This document shows positions 5,324 to 5,478 of a DNA stretch of 5,478 nt, piece after piece. The DNA lies in assembly GCA_001771055.1 (NCBI GenBank), contig MESS01000092.1, positions 1 through 5,478 of the forward strand, in the 5' to 3' direction. The first letter of the stretch is position 1. Every line of letters starts with the position of its first letter. The DNA is from Caldithrix sp. RBG_13_44_9 (GTDB lineage Bacteria > Calditrichota > Calditrichia > RBG-13-44-9). Both the position numbers and the translations under genes were made by a program. The notes beneath the pieces were generated by a model. That model worked only from the letters and a program-made list of their open reading frames with translations. It did no database searches and was not told where the DNA came from.

Positions 5324-5478
5324 ATGGCGTTTAGCGGTCAATGGACAGAATATCTGCGTTTCTCCCTGGAAGCATTCAGCTCCAATAAAATAAGATTTTT
5401 ATTAACTACCCTGGGGATCTTTCTGGGAGTCACCGCTATCATCGTCATTTTTACCGCCATCCAGAGTATCAACAATTA
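5324..5478 (+). CDS. MacB/FtsX-type ABC permease, N-terminal part (cut by window end)
   Basis: Only the first 51 codons are present, with no stop before the window ends. The peptide starts MAFSGQWTEYLRFSLEAFSS, then NKIRFLLTTLGIFLGVTAII and VIFTAIQSINN. An amphipathic N-terminal stretch followed by a basic residue and the LLTTLGIFLGV transmembrane start is the usual entry of MacB periplasmic-core-domain permeases. The first membrane segment spans about residues 25-47. The large periplasmic domain and the last three membrane segments would lie beyond the window. The start ATG is 4 nt after the ATPase stop, and AGAGGG at 5309-5314 within the end of the ATPase gene is a plausible ribosome binding site. 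Translation of the two is probably coupled. Encoding permease and ATPase separately differs from the fused E. coli MacB. Confidence 0.88.
   Translation, partial: MAFSGQWTEYLRFSLEAFSSNKIRFLLTTLGIFLGVTAIIVIFTAIQSINN

Overview
The window looks like part of a Gram-negative (double-membrane) bacterial chromosome. The evidence is a predicted outer-membrane TolC-family channel next to a periplasmic adaptor and an ABC transporter. Moderate GC content, AT-rich intergenic DNA and a Yip1-domain gene beside a split MacAB-like operon would fit the broad Bacteroidota/Caldithrix/Marinimicrobia neighbourhood. That placement is inference only, because no taxonomic marker gene is present.

Positions 1 to about 500 are the right-hand part of an IS110/IS1111-family insertion sequence. 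They hold the C-terminal 97 codons of the transposase, cut by the window edge, followed by roughly 200 bases of non-coding DNA rich in self-complementary segments. The family carries bridge RNAs in such non-coding ends, so this is a candidate bridge-RNA region. Positions 495-698 contain a stop-free, protein-like frame with no convincing start. It may be the 3' remnant of a gene interrupted by the element. Positions 699-931 are AT-rich intergenic DNA with an imperfect inverted repeat, two candidate sigma70-type promoters and a possible 16-codon upstream ORF ending 2 nt before the next gene.

From 932 to the window end, five genes lie on the + strand in operon-like order. They are a Yip1-domain membrane protein with a charged N-terminal tail (932-1900), a TolC-family outer-membrane factor (1968-3344), a MacA/HlyD-type periplasmic adaptor (3359-4600), a MacB/LolD-type ABC ATPase (4612-5319) and the start of a MacB/FtsX-type permease (5324 to beyond the end). 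Gaps are 67, 14, 11 and 4 nt. The last four would form a complete tripartite export pump: ATPase plus permease in the inner membrane, an adaptor across the periplasm and TolC in the outer membrane. ATPase and permease are separate genes, unlike the fused E. coli MacB. The substrate cannot be read from the sequence. The Yip1 protein is the least understood member and may be an accessory inner-membrane factor.

I see no CRISPR array, tRNA or rRNA, and no clear intrinsic terminator. The main region is a fairly ordinary export operon. The more unusual signals are the structured IS110 tail, the possible uORF, the repeated LDxIL motif in the Yip1 tail and the charged insert in the adaptor.
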